A stretch of 18,200 bases of DNA from CS4-C045 sp964347545 (GTDB taxonomy: Bacteria > Planctomycetota > Planctomycetia > Pirellulales > UBA7805), in the NCBI GenBank assembly GCA_964347545.1, contig CAYFZZ010000189.1, positions 1 through 18,200 of the forward strand. Reading direction: 5' to 3'. Made by a program: the position numbers and the translations under genes. Shown here one piece after another: positions 1 through 7,646 of this stretch (its first letter is position 1; every line of letters begins with the position of its first letter). Below the pieces are notes generated by a model. That model was not told where the DNA came from, searched no databases, and saw nothing but the letters and a program-made list of their open reading frames with translations.

Positions 1-1521
1 CTAGCCGATCCCGTAGAGGGGTCCCAGTTTGGCTCGCAGATGCGCCATCAAGTCCTGATGGTCCAGGGGCCGCCCCGTGACCTGTTCCACCAGCTGGGCT
101 GCCGGATAGCACTGTCCGCGGTGGTGGATCTGTTGTTGGAGCCACTGGGTCAGCGGCTGGAACTCCCCCCGGGCGAACTGGCCATCCAGATCTGGCAGGT
201 CGGCTGAGGCCTGGGCAAAGAACTGAGCGGCATACAGGTTGCCCAGGGTGTAGGTGGGAAAATATCCGATCGCCCCGCTGCTCCAGTGGATGTCCTGCAG
301 GACTCCCTCCCGGTCGCAGGTTGGCGCCAGCCCCAGATACTGCTGGTACTTCTCGTTCCACGCCCCCGGCAGCTGGTCCACGGCCAGGTCGTCCTCCAGG
401 AGGGCTTGTTCCAATTCGAAACGAATCAGGATGTGCAAATTGTAGGTGGCTTCGTCTGCCTCGACGCGAATCAGGGACGGCCGCACCTGATTGATCGCGA
501 AATAGAACTCGTCCAGGGTGGCGTCCGCCAGGGCGTCGGGGAACGCTTGCTGGGCCAGCGGGTAATGAAAACGCCAGAAAGCGTGGCTGCGGCCCACCTG
601 GTTTTCCCACATCCGCGACTGGGATTCGTGAATTCCCAGGGAGACATCCTGACCGGGCGGCAGGCCGTACCACTGGGGCCGCAACCCCTGATCGTAGATA
701 CCATGTCCTGCCTCGTGCAGGATCCCAAAAAAGGCGGTCGGAAAAAAACGTTCGTCATAGCGGGTGGTGATCCGCGTGTCGTGGGGTCCCAAGCCGCTGC
801 AGAACGGGTGCACGGTGGCATCCAGCCGGCCCCGCTGGAAGGAAAACCCAATCCGCTCGGCCGCGGCCCGTCCGAACTGTGCCTGAGCATCGGTGGGGTA
901 GTGTCGTCTCAGCAGGTCGACCGGTGGCTGGCGGTCGCTCGCCCCCAGCTGGCGAATGAGCGCGACCAGTTCGTCGCGGAGGGCCGTCAGCACGCGGCGG
1001 ACGTTGGCTGTCGACTCCTCGGGTTCAAACTCGTCCAGGAGGGCATCGTAACGACACTGGTCGAATCCCAGCGCATCGGCCTCGGCCCGCTTCAGCTCGA
1101 TCGTTTTCTGGAGGAGGGGCGCGAAGGAGGCGAAATCATCCTTTTCCCGCGCCTCCTGCCACACCTGCTGGCCCTCGATCGCCGTCCGAGCCAGTTGTTC
1201 CACCAAGGCCTGCGGCAGGCGGGTCTGTTTCTGATATTGCCGCTGCAGCCTGCGGATGACGGTGCCGCTGTCGCTGTGCGGATCGGCCGCCAGAGGGCTC
1301 TCGACCAGCTGCTCCAGCCAGCGGCCCACCTGGGGGTCGGTCTGGCGGCGGTGGATCATGCCGGCCAACAGCGTGACCTGGTCGGCACGATGCGGGGCGG
1401 ACGCCGTCGGCATCAACGTCCGCTCGTCCCAGCCCAGCAGGTGTTGCACGGACGAGAGGAGGGCCGTCTCCCGCTGGTGCCGGCACAGTTGTTCGTAGGC
1501 CTTCTGGGGGGAATCGCTCAT
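1..1521 (-). CDS. M32 family metallocarboxypeptidase (carboxypeptidase Taq type)
   Basis: This is a 506-residue zinc carboxypeptidase that removes C-terminal amino acids from peptides, probably in the cytoplasm since no signal peptide is seen. The sequence shows the metal site HEAGH at residues 269-273, followed by HESQSRMWEN at 298-307, where Glu299 is the expected third zinc ligand. Other M32 signatures are present: DERTLMP near the N-terminus, GYFPTYTLGNLYAAQ and EADEATYNLHI in the C-terminal half. The length is close to the roughly 500 residues usual for the family. The frame stays open 155 codons upstream of the chosen ATG (1519-1521), but that extension is low-complexity and lacks family motifs. 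No strong ribosome binding site precedes this ATG. The stop codon is the first three bases of the window, so the gene is complete. It diverges from the deacetylase gene at 1763. Confidence 0.95.
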   Translation of the reverse strand: MSDSPQKAYEQLCRHQRETALLSSVQHLLGWDERTLMPTASAPHRADQVTLLAGMIHRRQTDPQVGRWLEQLVESPLAADPHSDSGTVIRRLQRQYQKQTRLPQALVEQLARTAIEGQQVWQEAREKDDFASFAPLLQKTIELKRAEADALGFDQCRYDALLDEFEPEESTANVRRVLTALRDELVALIRQLGASDRQPPVDLLRRHYPTDAQAQFGRAAAERIGFSFQRGRLDATVHPFCSGLGPHDTRITTRYDERFFPTAFFGILHEAGHGIYDQGLRPQWYGLPPGQDVSLGIHESQSRMWENQVGRSHAFWRFHYPLAQQAFPDALADATLDEFYFAINQVRPSLIRVEADEATYNLHILIRFELEQALLEDDLAVDQLPGAWNEKYQQYLGLAPTCDREGVLQDIHWSSGAIGYFPTYTLGNLYAAQFFAQASADLPDLDGQFARGEFQPLTQWLQQQIHHRGQCYPAAQLVEQVTGRPLDHQDLMAHLRAKLGPLYGIG

Positions 1522-1578
1522 GGGTGCACCGCCAGCAGAGGACAGCCAGCCAAAGTCGCTCAACTTAGACCATCCGCC

Positions 1579-1614
1579 GGCCGCTGAGTAGGCCGCTGGG
1601 TCGGCCGCTGAGCC
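1579..1614. repeat. Three tandem 12-bp units
   Basis: Three consecutive 12-base units begin with GGCCGCTG at 1579, 1591 and 1603; they differ at the last few positions (AGTA, GGTC, AGCC). They lie just upstream of the M32 peptidase start, in the divergent intergenic region. They look like a small slippage repeat. No function can be read from them. Confidence 0.7.
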
Positions 1615-1762
1615 GATGGGAGGGAGGGGCCGCCAAGGGGAGCGGGATTGGCTGGGGAGGGGGGGATTGTGAGGCTTGCGTTTGCCGAGTCCCCCTGACT
1701 TGACTGCGGGACATCCAGCCCTGGAAACTGAGGGCACGGATCTGGGGGAAGGGGGAAGACCC

Positions 1763-2455
1763 ATGCAGCTGGACGTGCTGGCGATCGCACCACATCCGGA
1801 CGACGCCGAACTGGGGATGGCCGGTGCCATCTTGCGGTTGAAATCCGCGGGCCTGAAGGTCGGCGTGGTGGACCTGACCGATGGCGAGCCGACGCCGCAC
1901 GGATCGCGTGAACTGCGTTCGGCGGAAACTGCGGCGGCGACCGAGGTGCTGGAGCTGGATTGGCGCGAGAACCTGGGACTGCCCAACCGGCGTTTGGAAG
2001 CGACGCTGGAAGCGCGGGGGGCGCTGGCGAATGTGATCCGCCGCTTGCAGCCCCGCTGGCTGTTTGCACCCTACTGGATCGACGCTCATCCCGACCACAT
2101 CGCGGCCACGCAGCTGGCCGAAGCGGCCCGGTTTTGGGCGAAGTTGACCCGCAGCGAGCTGTCCGGGGCGGCTCATCATCCCCAGCGGATTTTCTACTAC
2201 TTCGGGGTCCACCTGAGATTGGCGGTCCAGCCGGCTTTTGTGTTGGATATCAGCCAGCAGTGGGAACAGAAACTGGCCGCTCTGCGGTGCTATCAAAGCC
2301 AGTTCGTCACGGGTCGCTCGACCCAACCCCCCACCTTCCTGGACCAGCTTCGTGACGAAGCCGCCTATTGGGGCCAGACGATCGGCACTCGGTACGGGGA
2401 GCCGTTTGCCTGTCGCGAGCCGGTGGGCATCTCCAGCTTTGGCTCGCTGATCTAG
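1763..2455 (+). CDS. bshB1: PIG-L family deacetylase, BshB1-like
   Basis: This is a 230-residue zinc-dependent N-deacetylase of the PIG-L/LmbE superfamily. The best match is BshB1, which deacetylates GlcNAc-malate to GlcN-malate in bacillithiol synthesis. Seen in the sequence are the N-terminal metal and catalytic motif PHPDDAE at residues 10-16 and the second motif HPDH at 109-112, both typical of the superfamily. The C-terminal GTRYGEPFACREPVGI resembles BshB1 proteins. The frame opens 29 codons earlier, but the ATG at 1763 directly follows a purine-rich GGGGGAAG site and begins the conserved fold (MQLDVLAIAPHPDD), so it is chosen. No bshA or bshC lies in this window, so the exact substrate is inferred. 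Other PIG-L roles, such as mycothiol-type or sugar deacetylation, remain possible. Confidence 0.9.
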   Translation: MQLDVLAIAPHPDDAELGMAGAILRLKSAGLKVGVVDLTDGEPTPHGSRELRSAETAAATEVLELDWRENLGLPNRRLEATLEARGALANVIRRLQPRWLFAPYWIDAHPDHIAATQLAEAARFWAKLTRSELSGAAHHPQRIFYYFGVHLRLAVQPAFVLDISQQWEQKLAALRCYQSQFVTGRSTQPPTFLDQLRDEAAYWGQTIGTRYGEPFACREPVGISSFGSLI

Positions 2456-2663
2456 TTGTTCCGATCGAAGCGGCAATGTCGGTTATGCGTCGCTCGCAGA
2501 GCGAAGTGGTGCTGTCCTAGCACTTTAGGTGCACATCGCAGGTGGCGTTTGGGTGTTCGATCGGCCGATAAGGTTCCTAGTGAGGCGCCGAACCCGCCGG
2601 CGCCAGACGGCCGTGGGCCGCCCTTCGCCAGGCTCGCCCTTGATCATGGAGGACATCCCAACT

Positions 2664-2909
2664 GTGACGCAAGACATCAATGTCCTGGCGCTGGTCAAGG
2701 GCGAAGAACGGTACGTGTTTCTGTTTGACGACGACAGCCGAGCGGCTACGTTGCGGGTCCTGGGGCGCTACGCCTCCAATCCCGATCTCAGTTTCAGCTG
2801 GTACGATGCGGCGGTGTTGAGCCAGAAGATTCGGCAGGAAGCTCAACAAACGACCCGTCCCAGCCGCTTTGATTTACCGCTGCCCGCTGACGGTGACGAA
2901 CGAGCTTGA
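2664..2909 (+). CDS. Small soluble protein of unknown function (81 aa)
   Basis: I do not recognise a named family. The protein is short, acidic in its first half (EERYVFLFDDDSR) and has no signal peptide or membrane segment. The pattern of alternating hydrophobic and charged residues around YVFLFDDD, followed by a helix-like stretch (YDAAVLSQKIRQEAQQ), suggests a compact alpha/beta domain. The GTG at 2664 is chosen because GGAGG at 2648-2652 lies 11 bases before it. An in-frame ATG at 2646 would give 87 residues but has no binding site. The gene ends 33 bases before the xerD start in the same direction, so the two are probably co-transcribed. Whether it has any role in recombination is unknown. 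Confidence 0.75.
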   Translation: MTQDINVLALVKGEERYVFLFDDDSRAATLRVLGRYASNPDLSFSWYDAAVLSQKIRQEAQQTTRPSRFDLPLPADGDERA

Positions 2910-2942
2910 GCGGCGTGGTGGGGGGCGGATGTTCCAAGGCTC

Positions 2943-3842
2943 ATGCTGGCTGCTGTCAAGCGTTTTTTGCGGTATCTGGAAGTTGAGCGGAATGTTTCCC
3001 CGCTGACGATCAAAAGTTACCGGGAAGATCTGCACGCCCTCGCCGCTTGGCTCGCCCCCGAGGGCGAGACCTGTCCGGACCCGGACGCGATCCGCACCCT
3101 GGACCTCCGCGGTTACATTGCCAGCTTGCAGGAAGCCGGCTATGCCAAGTCGACGATCGCTCGTCGCCTGGCCTGCATCCGCAGCTTTTTTAAGTTTGGC
3201 CAGCGGGAGGGCTGGGTGGAGGAAAACCCGGCCAAGCCCTTGCGCAATCCGCGCCGGCCCCGGCCGCTGCCCCATTTCCTCTCCACCGAGGAAATCGGCC
3301 GCTTGCTGGCCGCTCCCCCGGGAAAAACGGTCCTGGGCAAACGGGATCGGGCCATCCTGGAAACCATGTACTCGGCCGGGCTGCGGGTCAGCGAAGTGGT
3401 GGGCCTGGTCGACGCCGACCTGGACCTCGCCGCGGGTCTGGTACGGGTCCGCGGCAAGGGACGTCGCGAACGGTTGGCGCCCATCGGCTCGTTCGCCGCG
3501 CGGGCCCTCAAGTCGTCGCTGCAGGTCCGTCACCTGGCCCAGGGCGAGCCGCAGGGGAACCGAGCGCCCCTGTTCGTCAACCGTTTTGGCCGTCGGCTGA
3601 CCACCCGCAGCGTGGGCCGCATGCTGGAGAAGTACTTGAAAATCGCCGGGCTGGACCAGCGGACCAGCCCCCACACCTTGCGGCACAGCTTTGCCACCCA
3701 CCTCTTGGATCGCGGGGCCGATATCCGCAGCGTGCAGGAACTGTTGGGCCACAAGAGCCTGGTGACCACCCAGATCTATACGCACGTGAGCACCGCTGGC
3801 CTGCGGGCCGTCTACGAAAGGGCTCACCCCCGCGCTCGCTAA
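2943..3842 (+). CDS. xerD: Tyrosine recombinase XerD
   Basis: This is a 299-residue site-specific recombinase. XerC and XerD resolve chromosome dimers at dif during division, under FtsK control. The N-terminal half is a SAM-like core-binding domain (VKRFLRYLEVERNVSPLTIKSY), and the C-terminal half is the catalytic domain. All six catalytic residues are visible: Arg148 (AGLRVSE), Lys172 (GKGRRE), His244 and Arg247 (HTLRH), His270 (LLGHKSL) and the nucleophile Tyr279 (QIYTHV). From memory, these numbers coincide with those of Escherichia coli XerD, and the length is nearly the same, which favours XerD over XerC. XerC cannot be excluded without a tree. The gene follows the small gene at 2664 and converges with the regulator at 3955. 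No phage or integron neighbours are seen, so a housekeeping role is likely. Confidence 0.93.
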   Translation: MLAAVKRFLRYLEVERNVSPLTIKSYREDLHALAAWLAPEGETCPDPDAIRTLDLRGYIASLQEAGYAKSTIARRLACIRSFFKFGQREGWVEENPAKPLRNPRRPRPLPHFLSTEEIGRLLAAPPGKTVLGKRDRAILETMYSAGLRVSEVVGLVDADLDLAAGLVRVRGKGRRERLAPIGSFAARALKSSLQVRHLAQGEPQGNRAPLFVNRFGRRLTTRSVGRMLEKYLKIAGLDQRTSPHTLRHSFATHLLDRGADIRSVQELLGHKSLVTTQIYTHVSTAGLRAVYERAHPRAR

Positions 3843-3954
3843 GAACCTCGACCGCCGACCACCGCGGGGGAAGGTCCGTAAGGGATCGGGTCGCCGGGAC
3901 AGGCTGCGGAGGGCCCGCGGGCGGATCCGCCGCCGCTTACCCCCCGGCCATCCT

Positions 3955-4587
3955 TCACACCAGCTGTTTGCGGATCGCCCACACGGCAGCGGCGGTGCGG
4001 TCCGCGGCCTTGATCTTGGCCAGGATATGCCGCATGTGCTCTTTGACGGTCTGGACGCTGATCTTCAGCGAGCTGGCGATTTCCTTGTTGCTCAATCCCA
4101 GCCCCACGTGGCACAGCACCTGCATTTCGCGTTGCGTCAAAGCCATCGGCTGCGGGGGCGACTTGTCGGTCGCCGCCAGTCTTTGAGCGATCGGGCGGAG
4201 GATGCCTTGCGCGGTGGGTGTCCTTCCGGCAGCGGCCGCCAACACGGCGTTGATCAACCGGCGTCGGCCGAGGTTTTTCAGGAGGTAGTCCGCTGCGCCC
4301 AGCACCGCTGCTCGGGCGACATACGTCGGATCTTCGTGGGCTGTCAAAATCACCACGCGTGTGTCGGGCGACGTGGTCAGCATCCGCTGCAGCCCCTCCC
4401 AGCTGGCCTCGCCATCGAAACGCACGTCCAGCAAAACAACATCCGGTTGTTGCGCCTCCACCAACTGCTCGGCCACGGCAATCGTGGCCGCTTCGCCCAC
4501 CACCTCAATCTCGCTGTTGGCAAACGCGTCGCGCAGTCCGGCCCGCACGACCTCGTGGGCGTCGGCAATGATAACCCGCACACGCAT
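3955..4587 (-). CDS. NarL/FixJ family response regulator
   Basis: This 210-residue two-component response regulator has an N-terminal receiver domain (about 1-120) and a C-terminal LuxR-type helix-turn-helix (about 150-210: LTQREMQVLCHVGLGLSNKEIASSL, then TVKEHMRHILAKI). In the receiver, the phosphorylation site Asp54 (VVLLDVRF), the switch Thr82 (VILTAHED) and Lys104 (YLLKN) are present. The usual acidic pair near the N-terminus is reduced: where ADDH is expected the sequence reads ADAH, leaving only Asp9, with Glu12 nearby. Mg2+ binding and phosphorylation may therefore be weaker or altered. No histidine kinase gene is adjacent. It is a DNA-binding transcription regulator with unknown targets. 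It is transcribed towards xerD and away from the NtrC-type regulator. Confidence 0.93.
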   Translation of the reverse strand: MRVRVIIADAHEVVRAGLRDAFANSEIEVVGEAATIAVAEQLVEAQQPDVVLLDVRFDGEASWEGLQRMLTTSPDTRVVILTAHEDPTYVARAAVLGAADYLLKNLGRRRLINAVLAAAAGRTPTAQGILRPIAQRLAATDKSPPQPMALTQREMQVLCHVGLGLSNKEIASSLKISVQTVKEHMRHILAKIKAADRTAAAVWAIRKQLV

Positions 4588-4805
4588 CCGTAGGCTCCCC
4601 TGCGGCTACCCGCTCAGCCCTGCCGCACAGGAATGGGCAATTTTCCCCTCGACCAGCCCGCTGCTCAAATTCAATCTACTGACTCATCCCCAGGGAGGCA
4701 AACTGCACCAGCGGGGCTAGCGACGGCCACCGCCAGGCCTCCGACCAGCTCCAGATACGCCTCGCCCGTTGGGCGGGTAACGGTTATACCGATTGCTCAT
4801 CCTCG

Positions 4806-4907
4806 TCAACCGCGAGACGGTTGTCGTTTGGCCGCACGGGCCGCATCCTCGCGAAACAGCGCGTTGACGTGACGCCTCCCGTAACGTAGATAAGCTACGA
4901 CGGTCAT
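4806..4907 (-). CDS. Doubtful 33-aa micro-ORF
   Basis: An ATG at 4905-4907 on the minus strand opens 33 codons of a basic peptide (MTVVAYLRYGRRHVNALFRE, then alanine- and arginine-rich). It has a good ribosome binding site, GGGGAG, eight bases before the start. Its stop codon falls at the edge of a small CAACCG/CGGTTG hairpin (4807-4823). Against it, the frame overlaps an opposing promoter candidate at 4864-4892, and in GC-rich DNA such short frames arise by chance. No family is recognised. Confidence 0.25.
   Translation of the reverse strand: MTVVAYLRYGRRHVNALFREDAARAAKRQPSRG
4864..4892 (+). promoter_or_regulatory. Candidate sigma70-type promoter for the NtrC-type regulator
   Basis: TTGACG at 4864-4869 and TAGATA at 4887-4892 are separated by exactly 17 bases, close to the TTGACA/TATAAT consensus. 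Its -10 ends 157 bases before the regulator's ATG at 5049, implying a leader of about 150 bases. This is motif evidence only. Confidence 0.5.
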
Positions 4908-5048
4908 GGCGATTTCTCCCCATGCTATGCCCGCCGGTGTAAAGCCTGTTTGACAACCAAGCCGACGGCCCACCTCCGACCCCGCCTGACTCCTGGCATC
5001 CGGAGGTTCGATTCGTCCAGCCACAGGGCTGGCAGGGGAGAAACGAAT

Positions 5049-6488
5049 ATGAGCAAAGGCTCATTACTGCTGGTAGACGACGACCGACACATTCTGGCCT
5101 CCATGTCGTGCTGGCTGCGCGATCAGGGGTACACCGTCCAGGAGGCCGACACGCTGGCCAAGGCGACCGCGGCCGTGGACAAGCATGCTTATGATCTGGT
5201 GATTGCGGATATCCGCCTGAGCGACGGGGACGGTTTCGATCTCTTGGCGCACTGCCGGCAACATCATCCTGCCACCAGCGTGATTCTCATGACCGGCTAC
5301 GGCACCGTGGACACCGCCATGGAAGCCATCCGGGCCGGGGCTTTCGATTTCCTCACCAAGCCGTTGATCGATGAAGAGCTGGAGATGGCCATCGAGCGGG
5401 CCTTGTCCCAGCGCCAGGTGCTGCAAGAAAACGACAACCTGAAAGCTCAGCTGGACCTGCGTTTCGGCATGGAAAACATCATCGGACAGGACCATCGCAT
5501 GCGGCGGGTGTTCGACGTGGTCAACAGTGTTGCCAGCACCAAAGCCACGGTGCTCATCTCCGGCGAAAGCGGCACGGGCAAATCCCTCGTCGCCCGCGCG
5601 ATCCATCGCAGCAGCCAGCGCCGCGACCAGCCGTTTGTCGAGGTCGCTTGTGGCGCCCTGCCGGAAACGCTGCTGGAAAGCGAGCTGTTCGGTCACGTGG
5701 CAGGAGCGTTCACCGGTGCCACCGGCGACAAACTGGGAAAATTCCACCAAGCCGACGGCGGCACGATCTTCCTGGACGAAATCGGCACCGCCAGTCCTAG
5801 CTTCCAGGTCAAGCTGCTGCGGGTGCTGCAAGACTTTGAATTCGAGCAGATTGGGGGATCCGAAACTTTCCACGTCGATACCCGCGTGATCCTGGCCACC
5901 AACGAAGATTTGGCCCACCGCGTAGCCGAGGGCACGTTCCGCCAGGACCTCTTCTACCGGATTAACGTGATCAATCTGGAACTGCCCTCCTTGCGCGAGC
6001 GGATGTCGGATATCCCCCTGCTGGCCAGCCACTTCCTGCAGCAGGTCTGCCAGGAGTCGGGTAGGCAGGTGCGGGGGTTCAGCGACGAAGCCCTGGAGCT
6101 GCTGCAGCACTACCACTATCCGGGTAACGTTCGTGAGCTTCAGAACATCATGGAACGAGCGGTGTTGCTGGGGAAGAGCGACATGATTTGTCCCGAAGAT
6201 CTGCCACCGGCCCTGCACTCGCTGCCCGGCTATCCGGTCGCCGAACCAGTGGGCAACCGGTCGCTGAAGGAGGCCCTGGAAGGACCCGAACGGCAGATCA
6301 TTCTGGAGGTGCTGCAGAGCAAGAACTGGAACCGCAACGAGACAGCGGATGCCCTGGGGATCAACCGCACGACGCTGTACAAGAAGATGAAAAAGCTGGG
6401 CCTGGAAGAGGCCCGCTACGCAGCCCCGCGGCTGGTGTCGTCCAGCGAATCGTTCGCGGCCAGCGGCTCCCCGCTGTCGGCCTGCTAA
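5049..6488 (+). CDS. NtrC family sigma54-dependent response regulator
   Basis: This 479-residue activator drives sigma54 RNA polymerase, using ATP hydrolysis to open promoters. It has three domains in the classic order. The receiver (about 1-120) carries the acidic pocket at residues 10-12 (DDD), phospho-acceptor Asp54, Thr82 and Lys104. The AAA+ domain (about 145-385) has Walker A GESGTGKS at 172-179, the sigma54-contacting GAFTGA loop at 219-224 and Walker B TIFLDEIG at 239-246. The C-terminal Fis-type helix-turn-helix lies at about 429-452 (RNETADALGINRTTLYKKM). All key residues look intact. The frame extends 33 codons upstream, but the ATG at 5049 follows GGGGAG and begins the receiver fold. 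No kinase gene is adjacent, so its signal and targets are unknown. It converges with the HTTM gene. Confidence 0.96.
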   Translation: MSKGSLLLVDDDRHILASMSCWLRDQGYTVQEADTLAKATAAVDKHAYDLVIADIRLSDGDGFDLLAHCRQHHPATSVILMTGYGTVDTAMEAIRAGAFDFLTKPLIDEELEMAIERALSQRQVLQENDNLKAQLDLRFGMENIIGQDHRMRRVFDVVNSVASTKATVLISGESGTGKSLVARAIHRSSQRRDQPFVEVACGALPETLLESELFGHVAGAFTGATGDKLGKFHQADGGTIFLDEIGTASPSFQVKLLRVLQDFEFEQIGGSETFHVDTRVILATNEDLAHRVAEGTFRQDLFYRINVINLELPSLRERMSDIPLLASHFLQQVCQESGRQVRGFSDEALELLQHYHYPGNVRELQNIMERAVLLGKSDMICPEDLPPALHSLPGYPVAEPVGNRSLKEALEGPERQIILEVLQSKNWNRNETADALGINRTTLYKKMKKLGLEEARYAAPRLVSSSESFAASGSPLSAC

Positions 6489-6598
6489 ACGGACCTCGCA
6501 GGCGGCCGGCCCTGTCCCGGCAAGCGGTGGGAAACGAGCAGGCGGGTGAGGGTCGGCGGGCCCCGCCAGGGGTCCTTCGCCACGGGCGCCCCGCCCCG

Positions 6599-7627
6599 TC
6601 ACACCGCCCCACCGGCGGACCACGGCCCCGGGCCCGACCCCTGGGCCGCCTCCCCCCTCTGCCTCAGCCAACGCAGACCATCCGCGTCGACAAAAGCCAG
6701 GCTGGCAATCACCATCAAGGCGGAAAGCACAGCCATCCCGCTGATGAGGGCCAACAGCCCCCAATGCACGACCCCCCAGCCCAACATCAGCGGGCGGAGG
6801 GGACGGTTCCAGACCAGCAGAGCGAACAAGATCTCGAACAACACGATCTCGTGCGTCCAGGCTTGCAGCAGATACGGGGCGTCCCGCAACCAGGTCAGGT
6901 CGGCCCAGGGGGAGAGGGGACGAGCGCACATGATCCAGACGGCGTCCCCCGTACCCCACACATCGCGCCAGGCGACCACGTCCTCCAGGCCGCCCGGACC
7001 CGCCAGCTTGGCCAAGCCCATCATCCCGCACGCGAGAGCGGCGTGGACCTGCAGCAAACGCAGAGCGATGTTGGCCGACAGGTAGCGGGGCGGGGCGGTC
7101 GCGACGGTCGGCGAACCGGAGGGACGCCGCCGAGCGGCCAGCCAGCTGTCGAGCGACCAATGCTTGCCGCAGGGACCCAGGCAGAGGTAAAACTGCAGCA
7201 TCGTCAGGATCGGTTCCACTTCCGAGGTGGCCAGCGGAGCGCGATGTACGTAGGAGAGCGTGACCATCAGGGCCAGGGGCGCCATGAGGCGACTGAACCA
7301 TCCCACCGTGAACAGCAGCAAGACCACGGCCCCCAGGGCGTGAGCCACGTAGAGTTCGGCAGGAGTGTAGAGGTACGAGAGGTAAGAGAGCTGGGTCGGA
7401 TCCAGCAAACCTTGTTCGAAGAGCTGCTCGTTGAGCTCGACGGGCAGCAAGCCTCCCGTCTGCAGGAAATTGGCGATATCCCAGCTGAAGGTAGCGTGGA
7501 GGTAGAGCGCCACCAGGCCGGTGGCCATCCGGATCAGGCACAACGGCAAGGCGTCGGCGGGGGTAAACCAGAAACGATTCCAGGCCGTGCCGGTGGTTTC
7601 ACAGAGCTCGGTAAAATACGCGCGCAC
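6599..7627 (-). CDS. HTTM domain multi-pass membrane protein
   Basis: This 342-residue integral membrane protein resembles the HTTM family, related to the membrane part of vitamin K-dependent gamma-carboxylase. About seven hydrophobic stretches are visible, for example LPLCLIRMATGLVALYL near residue 30, AHALGAVVLLLFTVGWF, LMAPLALMVTLSYVH and a long C-terminal pair (LMLGWGVVHWGLLALISG, then VLSALMVIASLAF). The segment LRLLQVHAALACGMMGLAKLAG followed by VVAWRDVW matches the typical HTTM pattern of a histidine-bearing helix, GLAKL and an aromatic stretch. There is no C-terminal carboxylase-like lumenal domain, so carboxylase activity should not be assumed. The start is a GTG at 7625-7627, 19 bases after the stop of the upstream gene, so the two form an operon. 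The reaction and substrate of such short HTTM proteins are unknown. Confidence 0.85.
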   Translation of the reverse strand: MRAYFTELCETTGTAWNRFWFTPADALPLCLIRMATGLVALYLHATFSWDIANFLQTGGLLPVELNEQLFEQGLLDPTQLSYLSYLYTPAELYVAHALGAVVLLLFTVGWFSRLMAPLALMVTLSYVHRAPLATSEVEPILTMLQFYLCLGPCGKHWSLDSWLAARRRPSGSPTVATAPPRYLSANIALRLLQVHAALACGMMGLAKLAGPGGLEDVVAWRDVWGTGDAVWIMCARPLSPWADLTWLRDAPYLLQAWTHEIVLFEILFALLVWNRPLRPLMLGWGVVHWGLLALISGMAVLSALMVIASLAFVDADGLRWLRQRGEAAQGSGPGPWSAGGAV

Positions 7628-7646
7628 GGCCGCACCAGGAAGACGT

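Larger units (their letters stand above)
4588..5048. other. Divergent intergenic region between two response regulators
   Basis: About 460 bases separate the NarL-type gene (-) from the NtrC-type gene (+). The region holds a sigma70-like promoter on the + strand (4864-4892), a CAACCG/CGGTTG hairpin (4807-4823) and a doubtful 33-codon reading frame on the - strand (4806-4907). I see no -24/-12 sigma54 promoter here. Confidence 0.6.

Noticed and set aside
286..1587. A long plus-strand open frame (433 codons) opposite the M32 peptidase
   Set aside because: It is the antisense shadow of a gene with intact catalytic motifs; GC-rich codon use keeps the opposite frames free of stops. Its translation has no recognisable domain.
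2943..3842. The tyrosine recombinase as an integrase marking a mobile island
   Set aside because: The residues and length fit XerD, and no attachment repeats, tRNA or mobile genes flank it.
6555..6567. GGCGG/CCGCC hairpin between the convergent NtrC-type and HTTM genes as a terminator
   Set aside because: Only five base pairs, no T run on either strand, and such stems are frequent by chance in this G/C-rich DNA.
5064..7541. An 825-codon minus-strand open frame across the NtrC-type gene and part of the HTTM gene
   Set aside because: It is antisense to the regulator and in another frame of the HTTM gene, both of which have strong family motifs. Composition is Gly/Arg/Gln-rich without a fold.
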